From NCBI GenBank assembly GCA_943736015.1, contig OX031066.1, forward strand, positions 24,412,127 through 24,476,126: a stretch of DNA of 64,000 bases. The letters run 5' to 3'. The translations under genes and the position numbers were made by a program. Positions within the stretch are counted from its first letter, which is position 1. Each line of letters opens with the position of its first letter. Under the pieces are notes generated by a model, which saw only the letters and a program-made list of their open reading frames with translations, ran no database searches and was not told the origin of the DNA. The DNA comes from Tridacna crocea. Taxonomy: Eukaryota > Mollusca > Bivalvia > Cardiida > Cardiidae. Positions 22,225 to 35,500 of the stretch are shown here, in pieces.

Positions 22225-22453
22225 TTAACCCATTACCACACAATTCCTACTTATGACACCCCTGAGAAAGAAGCCTTTAGAAAACATTGTGGGAAAAGGA
22301 GAAAATGCTGGTAACCAGCATTTTCTCCTTTTCCCACAATGTTTTCTACCCTTCACATAACAAATTTCAAATTTTCAGTCACTTTTATTTTGTCGTCTGC
22401 AAATGCTTTGGATTTGGACAAGCCTAAAATATTGTCGTTTGGTAATGAGTTTA
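22225..22453. mobile_element. TTAA MITE
   Basis: TTAACCCATTACCACACAAT to TTTGGTAATGAGTTTA; perfect palindrome 22280-22348. Confidence 0.92.
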
Positions 22454-22539
22454 TTGATTTATGGAATGTTCAGATTGTCCCTTTTTGCATGGCAGGTCAC
22501 ATACTTTAAAAAGGCTATATACTCTCATCAACTGGACTT

Positions 22540-22770
22540 TTAACTCTTTAACAAACGACAAAATTTTAGACTGGTCCGAATTGAAACCACTTGCAGATCT
22601 ATGTCAAAATAAACATAACTCACAGATCGAAATTTGTTTCCAACAAGGTAGAAAACATTGTGGGAAAAGGAGAAAATGCTGGTTACCAGCATTTTCTCCT
22701 TTTCCCACAATGTTTTCAAAAGGCCTCTCTCTTTGTAATGGTATATGTTAAAAAACATTGTGTGGTAAAA
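22540..22770. mobile_element. TTAA MITE
   Basis: TTAACTCTTTAACAAACGAC to TGTGTGGTAAAACTC; perfect palindrome 22649-22716. Ends about 50 bases before the INTS14 5'UTR acceptor. Confidence 0.9.
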
Positions 22771-22857
22771 CTCAAAATATAACATTTCTTATAAAAATCT
22801 TGATACTTTTTCTTTTACCAGATACATATAGGCTGGAAGTACCTGTCGGCTAGAAAT

Positions 22858-23019
22858 ATGCCAGTGGTACTGGGTTTAGATGTTTCCCTTTCCATGGGAA
22901 GACTTGTCAAAACAGAGAGTGGGACAGAAGAGATTAGTCGGAAACATTTAGCTATTGGTGGACTGACCCATCTCCTGGATTTGATTGGTACAAATCTTAA
23001 ACTCGAGTTCACTTCACTG
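22858..23019 (+). CDS. INTS14: INTS14 coding exon 1 (VWA, MIDAS)
   Basis: Residues 1-54, with DVSLSMGR at the MIDAS and [14 protein letters not shown]. 5'UTR joins at acceptor ttttaccag (AG at 22820-22821). Donor CTG|GTACG. Confidence 0.95.
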
Positions 23020-23535
23020 GTACGATACCTGTAAATCATTTGTACATTGTTGTTTGTAACTCATCAGCAAATTTGAGGACACACCACTTAATTATTAAAC
23101 TTATTTCTTGTTATTATCCAGTCATTTAAATGATGGGAGTTGTCTTTGAAAAGATGTGAAATATACATTGTAATGGAGAGAATGCTTGTTACGAACTTAC
23201 CAGCATTTCTCCTTTTCCCAGTTTGTTTTCAAAAGGCTTTTGCCTTAGCCCTTTACTAAACAATCCTGGGTTGTCACGACCCCAGGAAAGAAGGCATTTG
23301 AAAACATTGTGAGAAAAGGAGAAAATGCTGGTGACCAGCATTTTCTCCTTTTCCCACAGTGTCTTCTACTGTATCAGAGAACATCAGCTCATTTGTGTCA
23401 AGTTTTAAATTATTGTCTGCAGATACTGTCAAATTCACAGTCTAAAATTTGTTGTTTGGAAAAGGGTTAAGGTCATTAGAACAAGAAATAGCTTGGCAAG
23501 GATTAGAGTGAGAGGGAAAGAGAGAGAGAGAGAGA

Positions 23536-23588
<53 letters not shown>

Positions 23589-26500
23589 GTAGGAAGAGGG
23601 GGAAGAGAGAGAGAAAGAGAGAGACTTTGTGTGTACATTGTATTTGAGTCTTTTTCTATATTGTAAATGATGTTGTTTATTTAATTTTCAGATATTATTT
23701 TCATATTTATGGGAACAGCTTGTACCTTTTACCCGTGACATAGATTCCATCAAGGCAGCTTTAACTACAGTTGGTGATTACAGTAAAACCTGTTTTGGAC
23801 CAATCCTCAATGGACTTGGCAGTATTGTAATAGATGAATGGGGCGGAGCAACACCAGTACAGGTACTCATAATTGCTGCAGATATGAGCAAGTCATTAGT
23901 ATCTTTCATTGTTTACTATACAAAAAGAAATTCAGACTACTTCATCAAGCTGTATCTTTGCAAGGGTAAAAACATGTGGAAAAAGAAAAGGAAAAAAGCT
24001 AGTAACAAGCATTTTCTTTTCTTTTTTTCTCGCTATGTTTCTGCCCTGAACTTTTTAATTTTTTTTGGTTGTACACTGTGTAGTTCAATACCACACTGTT
24101 TTAACTTCTTATTAAAAGACAAAAATTTAGATTGGTCCAAATTGAAAGCATTTCGAGACAACAAAGTTAACATGACGCTAAAATCTGTTCTGAGACGGTA
24201 AACATTGTGGGAATAGGAGAAAATGCTGGTTACCAGCATTGCTGCATTTGCTTCTTTTTCCCATAATGTTTTCAAAAACTTCTTTTTCAGAGTTGTGAAA
24301 ACCAGGGATTGTTTGGGAACAGGTTAAATGTTGGTTATAATCTTGGATCTTTGCTCTCTTTTATAAAATAGTTTGGGAAAACCATAGGAAATTGATATAC
24401 ATTTACCTTTTTTGTTTTCTTTACAGTTAACATGCTTGAGAACTTGGAAAGAAGTTAAAAAATTAAGCAAAATGTGGTTGTTTTAACACTTTACCAGATG
24501 ACAAAATTTTAGCCTTGAAATTGAAAGTATGTGCAGACGACAATTTCAGTGTGGCTCTAAAATGGTGTAATTTTTCTTTATTAGAGCATAAAACATTGTG
24601 GGAAAAGGAGAAAATGCTGGTTACCAGCATTTTCTTCTTTTCCCACAATGTTTTCAAAAGGCTTCTTTTCCAGGAGTGTCAAAAGTGGGCATTATTGGTA
24701 AAGGGTAAATTATTTGTTTTCATGTTGTATGGACATTGAAAGAAGTTCTGGTTGGTGTAAGTTTCAATAAGTCTTTTTGCTTTTGATGAAATGAAATCAA
24801 GTTGTTTCTACTCCCCTTACATTTCAGGTTATACTCGTCACAGATGGTAGTGCAGGAGTTGGCACAGGCTCTTTGAAGTCCATTATTGATGCCTGGACAA
24901 ATACTTCAGAGACAGAGCAGACAAAATGTCCACTTCCTTTTCCATTCAAGACCAAATTACACATTGTTTGTATAGCGTCTCAGAATGATCCAGAACTACG
25001 CAAATCACTTCCATTATACCAAAAACTTGTTGAACTGAATAACAATGGTAAACACATATTTTGTCTTATTATCTTTTTTCCTTACATTATTTGTTCATTA
25101 GCCTTTAGTGTGGAACAATGTATTGATGCTCTTCTTAGCACAGTGAAAATTTTATCAGTCATTTTAAATGAACATATTTGGTGTCATGGAATTTATCACT
25201 TTAAAGAACTGTAAAGTACTGTGTATATTAGAAATTGTGTACCACTAGAATTGTTTTTGGCTAAATTGTTATACATATGTGAAAGTTGGCAAAATTGCAT
25301 AGCTCAAATACAATTCACACTTGGCTGGATTCGAACCTGTGCAGAAAAGATTTGCATCTATTGTGAGGTTTAGCAGGCCCATACCATAACCACCGTGGTA
25401 TAGAATGTCATGAACTTATAATTAAAAATGATATATTTTTGATTAGTATTAACACTTTATCAGGCAATCTTATATATAACAACCCTGAAGAAGACATCTT
25501 TCAAAAACATTGTTTACAAAAAAGAACCATGTCTTCTAATCTATCAAGGACAAGTTTTGTCATTTGGGCCACCTTAAGTTTGTAGTGTCTGCAAATACTG
25601 TCAGTGTGGACCAGTCTGAAATTTTGTTCTGTAATAAAAAGTTAAAGTTGTAACAAATTACCTTTTTCAGAGGGTGAGGTGCATATACCTGATGGGAATC
25701 TGTCACAAAATAGTGTGAATGAACTTTTTTCTAAACTGGCAGACAGGTATTTTACAGCTTACAAAGGTATTCTCAATTGTGGCCATTTGAAATGCAACAT
25801 CACATTGTTCCCGTCTCCAGAACCCTATGATAGGTGAGAAACATTTACGTTGTAATATTAACACTTTATCAACTCTATAGATGCCTTTGCAGCCAGTGTA
25901 GATGAGGATCAGACTGCACAAGATGTACAGTCTGATCCATCATCTACACTGTCTGCTGAGTTAAAACTTTTCCCTAACCAAAAAGTTTAGACTCTTTTCT
26001 AAATCTAAACTTACACAGAGGACAAAGTCAACATTGGTATAGACAGGTCCTATCAGATACAGAAAATATTGACCAATGTCAAAAACTTTGACTTTGGCCA
26101 GACTGCAAGGACAATTCACGGTGACTTAAGTTGATACTTTTTCGGATTTGCATTAACTCTTCACCAAACAACAAAATTTTAGATCAATCCAAATGAAAAG
26201 CAATTGCAGGCAACAAAATGTGACTCTAAAATTTTTTTTTTTCTGAGAGGGGTGGATGACATAGTTGGAAAAGGAGAAAATTCTGGTTACCATCATTTTT
26301 TCCTTTTCCCACTGTGTTTGCAAAAGGCTTTTTTCTCAGAGTTGTGTAAACCTGGGATTGTTTGGTAAAGAGTTTTATGACAAAATATTTTGACTTGTCC
26401 AAATTGAAAGTGTTTGCACACAACATTTTGAATTCAAATAATGGAATTTTTCTTTGTGGTAGAAAACATTGTGGAAAGAGGAGAAAATGCTGTTAACCAG

Positions 26501-29500
26501 AATTGTTCCTTTTTCCCACAATATTTTCAAAAGGCTTATTTTTCAGGGTTGTTTAAATGTGGGATTGTGTGGTAATGGGTTTAAACACCCTTTTAACAAA
26601 GCATGGCTTATGTGATTTTATGATGAATTCATTGCAACAGAGAAGATGAATACAATTGCTTCCACAAGACAGTTGCCGACACGTTAGATATCTGTGGGTT
26701 TATGGACTTACAAGATGTAGCAAGTCCACCTACCATATCCAGACATCTTGTTCTCCCCATACCATCTAAACAGAAGTCATCAGCAAGCCCTAGTTCAGGT
26801 AATGATATAGTCTTCTTAGTTTTCTTTATTGTCATTTTAACCCATTACCGCATAATCCCTACTTTTGACACCCCTAAGAAAGAAGCCTTTTGAAAACACT
26901 ATGGGAAAAGGAGAAAATGCTGGTAACCAGCATTTTCTCCTTTTCCCACAGTGTTTTCTACCCTTCCCAGAACAAATTTCTGTTTTTCAGTCACCTTAAT
27001 TATGTTGTCTGCAAATGCTTTCAATTTGGACCAGTCTAAAATTTTCTTGTGTGGTAAAGAGTTAAGGTTTGACAAACGATCATTAGTATTCATATGAACA
27101 AAGTCCATAACGAAGAAACTAATGAACAAATGCATAGCAGAAATACAGGGACTGGGTAGGATTTGAACCTAGAATGCCCAGATGAAAGGTCAACACAATA
27201 GCCACTGAGATAAAGAGAATTCCCCCTAGAGCATTTTTAGGTATTGTATTTTAAACTGGGATAAAGCTGTGCATGAAGGAGTGGTCTAGAGTAACACACC
27301 CCCCTCTGAAAGTCATCATTTATTGATAACTTATAGCCTTATTATGCAGAAAGTCTGTTTTTGGACAACATGTGGTATAAATGGCTCAATGGCCTATCCC
27401 GGATGAGCCCCCGTCTTACGAACAAGGTCAGTAACAAAAGACAAAAGAACAAATGCATAGAAGAAGTACAAGGACCAGGCTTGATTCGAAACCAGAACGC
27501 CCAGATGACCATAACACTGAGCTAAAGAGAATTCTCCCTAATGCATTCGTTAGGTATTGTATTTAAATGGGGATGAAGGCATGCATGAAGGAGAGATCCC
27601 CTCTAACACACCACCTCTTTAAGTAATTTATTGATCAAATCAATGTCTATATCCATCCTAGATTCAAATGGTGATAAGAATAAAGAAGAAGAGGAGGATG
27701 AAAGTTCCGACGATGGAAAATGTCCATCATTTACCGTACTGTTACATGGCAGTCTAAAAGTGGAGGGAATGGTGGCAGTGACTCGTGTAGCGTAAGTTGT
27801 CTCAGTACCATATGATAAAATTTTATGATTATCCAAATTGGAAGCATTAATTTTGCAGAGTACGAATTGAATGTCATTTAAAATAATACTTTTTTGTCTC
27901 AGATTTGTCCCCGTTTCTCACTATGTTTTCATAAGCTTACTTTTCCAGGGATGTCGATAGGCATCATTGGATAGTAAAGGAACTTTAAGTGTAATCTTAA
28001 CAGACTTACATTACGCTTGTTATGAAATTAGTTCTATATCTTACTGTACCCTACACAACAAAGTGGAGGGGGTATGCTGGAATCGCCATGGCTGTCTTTC
28101 CGTCTGTCTGTCAGTACACACAAATTTGTCTGGCAAAATACTCCGTTTTTCAGGGACTGAACCCAAATTTACACACCGTATTCCTATATGTATGAAGTTC
28201 TGCATGTGCAATTTCCATGACTTTGCAGCTATTTGTTGGAGAGTTATTGCCCCTTGAACTTTTTTCAGCTCTTACTTATGTACTAAACCATCCTGCATTC
28301 TGTTACAAAGACCTGTTTAGTAACAAGGAGCTAGTGGGCGGGCTTTAATCACATTTAGTGACAGCTCTAGTTATTAATCACTTTGAATGTTTACTCTCTG
28401 GAAACTTTTACCAGTACCACTGATGAGGGTAGTTGCAATGGTTGACCCTGTTCATCACAGTATTTGAACTTAAAACTACAGCCAAGCATTGGCACCAGAA
28501 TGCAATGTTCTTGTTTTATCAAGGTTTTGTATTTTGATTTTTCTTTTATTTACAGAGAAGACTGGTATGGTATACTATATTCCTGGGCTGATAATAAAAA
28601 GAAATCCAGCCTGATGTTGTCTCTCTTTGAACCAGGTAAAGCTTTTTGTATATTTAAATGTATGTATGGAAAGAAATTAAAAAAATCAAAATTAACTTCC
28701 TTTGACAATTTGAACACTAGATCTAACTCTTTTCCTCACAATTTCCTGCTTAATCAACCCTGAAGTAGATGGGTTGTAACATTTCTGGAAAAGAAGAAAA
28801 TACTAGTAAAGACAGAAATTACGATTGGAGCTACATTTATTTTGTTGTCTGCAAAATGCTATCAATTTGATCCTGCTCAAAATTTTGTTGTTTGGTAAAG
28901 AGCTAATTTAGCAAATTTTGCCAGCTTTTTCTCCTTCCTCTGTAATGCTTACTTAGAGCATCTCAACCAGGTCTTGAAACTCAGGGTTGCTTGCTAAAGG
29001 ATTTGATAACAAAGAAATAGGATTGAAAATTTTGGTCAAGTAAGAGGACCTGAACATTGTGGTTGAAGCTTGATTTGTCTGACATTACACTTCACAAAAT
29101 AACCAGACAGCAGAGATTCAAGATCAAAGAGTTTGCTTTGTGCAATGTAACTAAATCTTCACTATCTTTAAAGAAATCTTTTAAGATTTGCAGGCTCTAG
29201 AGGTGTTTTTTTTTTCTTTTTTTTTCTTTTACAAATTACCATAGAAAATATGTGCATGTATTGACTACTGTTCAATCGGAAATGTATGAGTCATGAAAAT
29301 GTTCTAAATTTTGCATCTCCTGATAAAATCACGAAGATGCCCTCCAGCATAGAATTATTATTAAGCTACACTGATGTATATTTTACCTAGACACTGTGTC
29401 ATGTGGGAAAATTGACTGGGACTGTTGCCAACATCAATAAGTTCCTTTTTTCATCAGTCCAGAATACCAGTCTAGTTCGTGTTTAATGCAGCCTGTTCAA

Positions 29501-32500
29501 CATTTTTCATCAAAGGAGAAATGGAATTTTATTAAATTGCATGATTAGTTAGTTTATGCACAAGTACTGTATTGCAGTTTCTGTGGAAATTAGAACATGC
29601 ATAAGGTCAGTTTTTGGTAATTCGCGGAATTTTTTAATCATAAGGTAAGTTGGTCCTTTGAGCCACAGAAAATTGACATAAAGCAAAATAGCAAAAAGTT
29701 TCAGACCATGTTAGCCTGCGCAGATTGCGCAGGCTGACATGAGTTGATTCTTTTTTTTCCAGATGCATTAAGCCCCCTTTTCACAGAGCATGGGCCAATT
29801 AGAAATATTGTTTGTTTTATATATTCAGGTATTGACGCAGTGTCTTGGCTGGGTAATTTAAACTATTTGACTCCAATATCTGATTTTTCTGAAAACCCGT
29901 ATGGAAAAGACGATGATCGCTCACCATTTCCTGTGAGGCCAAAAGAAAAGAGAAGTTATGCTCAAAGCTGTGTGGTGTGGATCAAAGCTGTTGGATTGCA
30001 GGTTAGTAAATCTAGACTTACTGCAAAATAAAAACTCTGAAGTTGTAATCACTGTTGCAGAGATCATTATACAAGTTAATCTCTAGTAACCATAAACTTA
30101 TAACCTTATAACTCATCATTAATCTGTTGGCCCTGAAAGTTAAAAAAAAATTGTCTAACTCTTTACCAAACAACAAAATTTTGGACTAGTCCATATTGAA
30201 AGCATATGCACACAACAAAATAAATGTCAATCACAAATTTAAGTTTGATTTGGAAAGGGGAGAAACATGGTGAGAAAAGGAGAAATGCTGGTTACCAGTT
30301 GAACAAGTTATATGGGATTGTTACCTATATGATTTTTAGCTCACCTGAGCACATAGTGCTCAAGATGAGCTATTGTGATCGATCGTTGTCCGGCGTCCGT
30401 CCGTGCGTCCGTCCGTGCGTCTGTCCGTCCGTCCGTGAACAATTACTTAAAAATTATTCTCCTCTGAAACCGCCCAACAGATTTCAGTGAAACTTCACAG
30501 AAATGATCCTTAGGTGATGCACTTTCAAAATACTTCAAAGATTTGAATTCCATGGAGAACTCTGGTTGCCATGGCAACTGAGAGAAAAAACTTTAAAAAT
30601 CTTCTCGTCCCAAACCGTAAGGGCTAGAGCTCTCATATTTTGCATGTAGCATCATCTAGTGACCCTCTACCAAAATACTTCAAATTATGGCCCTAGTGTT
30701 GAAAATGGCCCTATGTTGTGGATTCTTGGATTTCACATGGAGATAAAGAAGGAAATCTTTAAAAATTTTCTTGTCCCAAACCATAAAGGCTAGAGCTCTC
30801 ACATATGGCATGTAGTATCATCTAGTGGCCCTCTATTAAAATACTTCAAATAATGGCCCTAGTGTAGAAATTGGCCCTATGTTGTGGGTTCTCGGATTTC
30901 ACATAGAGATAAAGAAGGAAATCTTTAAAAATCTTCTTGTCCCAAACCGTAAGGGCTAGAGCTTTCATATTTGGCATGTAGCATCATCTAGTGACCCTCT
31001 ACCAAAATACTTCAAATTATGGCCCTAGTTTGAAAATGGCCCTATGTTGTGGGTTCTCGGATTTCACATAGAGATAAAGAAGGAAATCTTTAAAAATCTT
31101 CTAGTCCCAAACCATAAGGGCTAGAGCTCTCATATATGGCATGTAGTATCATCTAGTGGCCCTCTACCAAAATACTTCAAATAATGGCCCTAGTGTGGAA
31201 ATTGGCCCTATGTTGTGGGTTCTCCGATTCCACATAGAGATAAAGAAGGAAATCTGTAAAAAACTTTATGTCCCAAACCTTAAGGGCTAGAGCTTTCATA
31301 TTTGGCATGTAGCATCATCTAGTGGCCCTCTACCAAAATACTTCAAATTATGGCCCTAGTTTGAAAATGGCCCCATGTTGTGGGTTCTCGGATTTCACAT
31401 ATGGTCGTCTGCAAATTGGTCCAAATTGGACAAGGCCACAGTTTTCTTGCGTGAAAAAGAGTTTAGCATGTCTAACACAAATCATGGTTTTTACTACCCT
31501 GTTAAAGGAGAACAACACAAAGGACAATGCCTTTTGAAAAAAAAAATGTGGAAAAAGTAGAAAATGCTGGTCACCAGCATTTTCTACTTTTGTAACAGTT
31601 TACAACCCCTTCAATGCAAATTTTATTTTTTTTTTCATATTTATCTTGTCGTCTACAAATACTTTAAACAGGTTTTTAATTTTGTTGTTTGGTAAACTGT
31701 CAAAGCAGTCACTTTAAAATAGCTCTTTAAAATGCCCTTTACTAAACAATCCCTGTTTTTAGGAACCTGAGACAAACCTTTTCAAAACATCGTAGGAAAA
31801 GGAGAAAATGCTGGTAACCAGCATTTTCTCCTTTTCCTACAATGTTTTCTACCCTTCCGGAAACTAGTTTCTAATTGTACTCACATCAATTATATCATCT
31901 GCAAATGCTCTTCTCCCTATTTTTCAACAACTACTGTGGATTCATATAATTTCGTTGGTATGAAATTTCGTGGATTTTTCAAATTCGGCATTTTCGTTGG
32001 ACCGTAAATTCGTTGATTTTCCATTTCCAAACGAATTTTTTTTGTATAAAAAAATCTTAACTGACCATTAATAAAGTGTGTGAAAGAAAGAAAAAAAGAT
32101 AACATAAGACCGGACTCGATCGATGACAAGTATACAGGTATCGAATGTAAAGGGTGTAAAGTTTATGACACTTATCTGATAATCTAATCGCCGGTCTCGA
32201 GTCTATCAATTAAGACGTGCGTAATTATTAACAATTTACACCGTTATTATTTAATACTGTAGTCACAGTTTACAATCAAATTTTAAGCCGTAAAAGATAC
32301 GACGACGTTTTCAGAATCGTCTGCTTAGAAACTGCTGTCTTCCGAAGCTACCCTTCCCTCATGTCTGGGTCACTTAGGAAAACAAGACTGCTTCTCGCAT
32401 ATTCGCCGACATATTGTGACAGATGAAAAGAGATCGTTTGTTTAGAGCGCGAGTCGTTACTGACATGATACGTTTTACCTTGTTGTCCAAAAGTGTGTCC

Positions 32501-35500
32501 GAAATAGTAAGTGTGAACTCCAACAAATTTGCATCTAGATCTATATTTAGAACAAGCGTGAAGGGTCAAAATTGTAGTAGACCTAAGTTTCGGCTTCCAT
32601 TCAATCTTGTGCGACTTCCTAAAGTTGCTTTCTTATACGAGCTTGTTCAACTGCATGGGATAAATCGACGATCAGACTGCAAGTTTTGTTTAGTCTGACA
32701 CCGTCCAACAACACGTTGAAATCCGCCATCTTGTCATCACCAAATTCAATATTGGAACGACCCAAATATAAAACAAGCCGTACGTCAAATGAACTGGCCA
32801 CCGTTGTATACCGTGTATTACAACAGGCACAAGCTAATCGTACCGTGCCCTGTGATTGGATAATTGATACGGCCAATGAAACGGCTCGAAACATATATCG
32901 AGTAACCTGACAATGTGCTCAGTTGACTTTATTTCATTCTTATTTTGATTATTATTTTATTGATAAATAATAGAATACAGGTATTCATAGAGCATAATTT
33001 ATAACATTCAGATAAAAGGACCTTTTCCATCTAGAATGATTATTTTTTTTTAGATAAAAAGGAGAGGGAAATCTGAACATTCCATTGTGAGAAAAGGAGA
33101 AACTACTTGTAACAAGCAATTTCTCCTTTTCTCACAAATTTTTCTACCCTATATAGTACTTATTTTCAATTTAAATGTTCTTTAAAATGTCGTCTGCAAT
33201 TTGTTTCAATTTGGACTAGTCTAAAATTTGGTCGTCTGGTAATGGGTTAATTAGATACTTTTATTTCAAATCCTCTCTAAATTCTTTATTCATTTAATTT
33301 TTTGACTATTAGACATCTGAACAACTGAGTAATACATAAATATTCGGCAAGCAATTTTCCCCCCCTTTTAATTTTTTTCCCCCAAACACTTGTTAGTAAA
33401 TGTTGAAACATGCTTCTTTATTCCTTACAAAACAAAGAAATTAAATGTTAAGGGAGAATTAAATGATGATTAGACACCACATGTGTTTTATTGCCCCTAG
33501 GCTTATCTCTGCAGGCTTCTTCAAAGGGACAACAGACTTTAATCTTTGAGAATTGTAACCTACAATTCAATTTATAAGATAATTGATTATCTTATTACCC
33601 TTTCTGCTTTATCAAGTACAATCTTGTGCATTATATTTGTTATTTTGATGTTGATTTTTTTAGTAAAAGTTCAACGTCAGCACTTGAAAATTTTTCATGT
33701 ATTCATTAATTTAGCTTTTATTATAAACATAATAATCAAATAATACTCTTATAATCATTAACATTTTTTTTCTATCAAATTTTAGACATTCAGCTATTGT
33801 TTGTTGAAATGATACCATGCATAAGTAATTATATTATGATCACAAAACAATCACTTTAAAAGACAGTAATATCGAAAATTATTTTCATAGCTATTGCTTT
33901 TTACACCCACCAAAAACATACACACAAAAATCAAGAGACGCTACTCTAAGTTACTACTTGCTCAGTTACCTCGCATAATACGGGCAGAATTCGCCCCGTT
34001 TCGATTTAGCCTGTACCGGTCCCTATACACGTAGTGAATCAGGGGCGGTAACCAGTCTATACGTCAAAATGATTTATGCCTGTCGCAGGTACACACGCGA
34101 TTGCAGTAAAATTTTGATTTGGGGTAGATCTATGACGTAACGTGTGGGTCATACGAGCAAGAGGGTTGTAAAACAAACGTTTGTTGTACTAATTTACGAT
34201 TATTTTACCCTGTTTTGCGTTTAGAAATGGCTGTTTCAAAAACACCTGGGCAGTCGTGTCACATGTTTTGTGTAGTCGGCAGAAATTTGGTTTGGCTGTT
34301 TGCTAAAAAATATCCTCGCAGCCGAAATGCAACAGTAAAAAATAAACATGGATTACTTGACTCGATGCGTGTAGGTAATTTTTCAACAGTGTTTATGCCG
34401 TCGTCGCCGGGATAACAAAAAAAGAAATGAAGTTAAGGCAATGGAGAAATCACCTTTTTTACTCCGTAATTGTTAAGTTTCAACAAAATCTTTATAGGAA
34501 CAAATAATCTAAGGTGTAAATAACTTTCTGTTCGATAGGGAGTGGGTACATTTTAACGTTAGCGTCGTCATGTTCGTTATTAATGAAGCCAAACCAAACT
34601 AAGTTGAAGATGGCCAAGGACCTATCTTTCGTCGGGAACTTGAATTCGTGGACTTACCTACCCACGAAATCAACGAAAATTAGTACTCAACGAATATTAA
34701 TGGTTTCACAAGTATTGGACAAATATCATTCAAACTTCTCTTAAATATTTATATAACCGGGTTTGGTTAAGAAAGATTATCTTCTTATCTAAACCAAGAA
34801 GACCTAAAGCTTTGGCCTTGCACTTCGATATTTGGTATTTATCTTCATTGTAAATCTTTACTGCTTGGTACTCAGGTGAGCGATATAGGACCATCATGGT
34901 CCTCTTGTTGCTTTACCCAAAGGTATGAGGTGGCATAAAGTTTTGTAAATATTTACAGGAATTGTAAGGTTATGCAGTTTAGTGAAATTTGTTTGATACT
35001 TAAGGATTTTTCTTTCTAATAACTTGTAATCCTGTACTGAACAATCCAGTATATAAAGGACCATGATGAAAGAGGCTTTTGAAAACATTGTGGGAAAACA
35101 AGAGAATGCTTGTTATCTGTATTTTCTCCTTTTCATGCCTAATTTCTGCCACTTTGAGAACAGATTTAATCATTTTAGCCATGATTAATGGCTATCAGTG
35201 TGGATAACGCAAAATATTTGTTGTTTGGTGAAAAATCAATCTTTTCGTTTTATTTTTTTATGCGAGAAGGGTTGAATTATGTTATGGTCCCGGCTATATG
35301 TCTGTCTGTCCATCCATCGATCCATCCATCCATCGATCCATCCATCGATCGATCCATCCATCCATCCCATCCATCCATCCATCCATCCATCCATCCATCC
35401 CATCCAATCCCGTCGCGTCCGTTAGCAGTTTCTTCTGTGCGCAACCCCTCCTACAGTCTCCATTTGAACAACTTGAAACTTACCTCAATGAATCTTTATG

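Larger units (their letters stand above)
31925..34710. mobile_element. Possible large element with TTTCGTTG/CCACGAA inverted ends
   Basis: Left end CTGTGGATTCATATAATTTC GTTGG..TTTCGTGG; right end ..CCCACGAAATCAACG and AAAATTAGTACTCAACGAAT ..TTTCACAAG, roughly its complement. These termini belong to a hairpin MITE family common in molluscs (CTGTGGATTCAT..). The ~2.7 kb interior contains a CCAAT/YY1 promoter-like patch and a nested TTAA MITE, so either one expanded element or two separate copies. Confidence 0.45.

Noticed and set aside
23435..23638. [12 protein letters not shown] ORF on the minus strand
   Set aside because: Translation of a (GA)n microsatellite.
25318..25415. tRNA gene
   Set aside because: Perfect B box, but acceptor and anticodon stems do not pair; better explained as a SINE.
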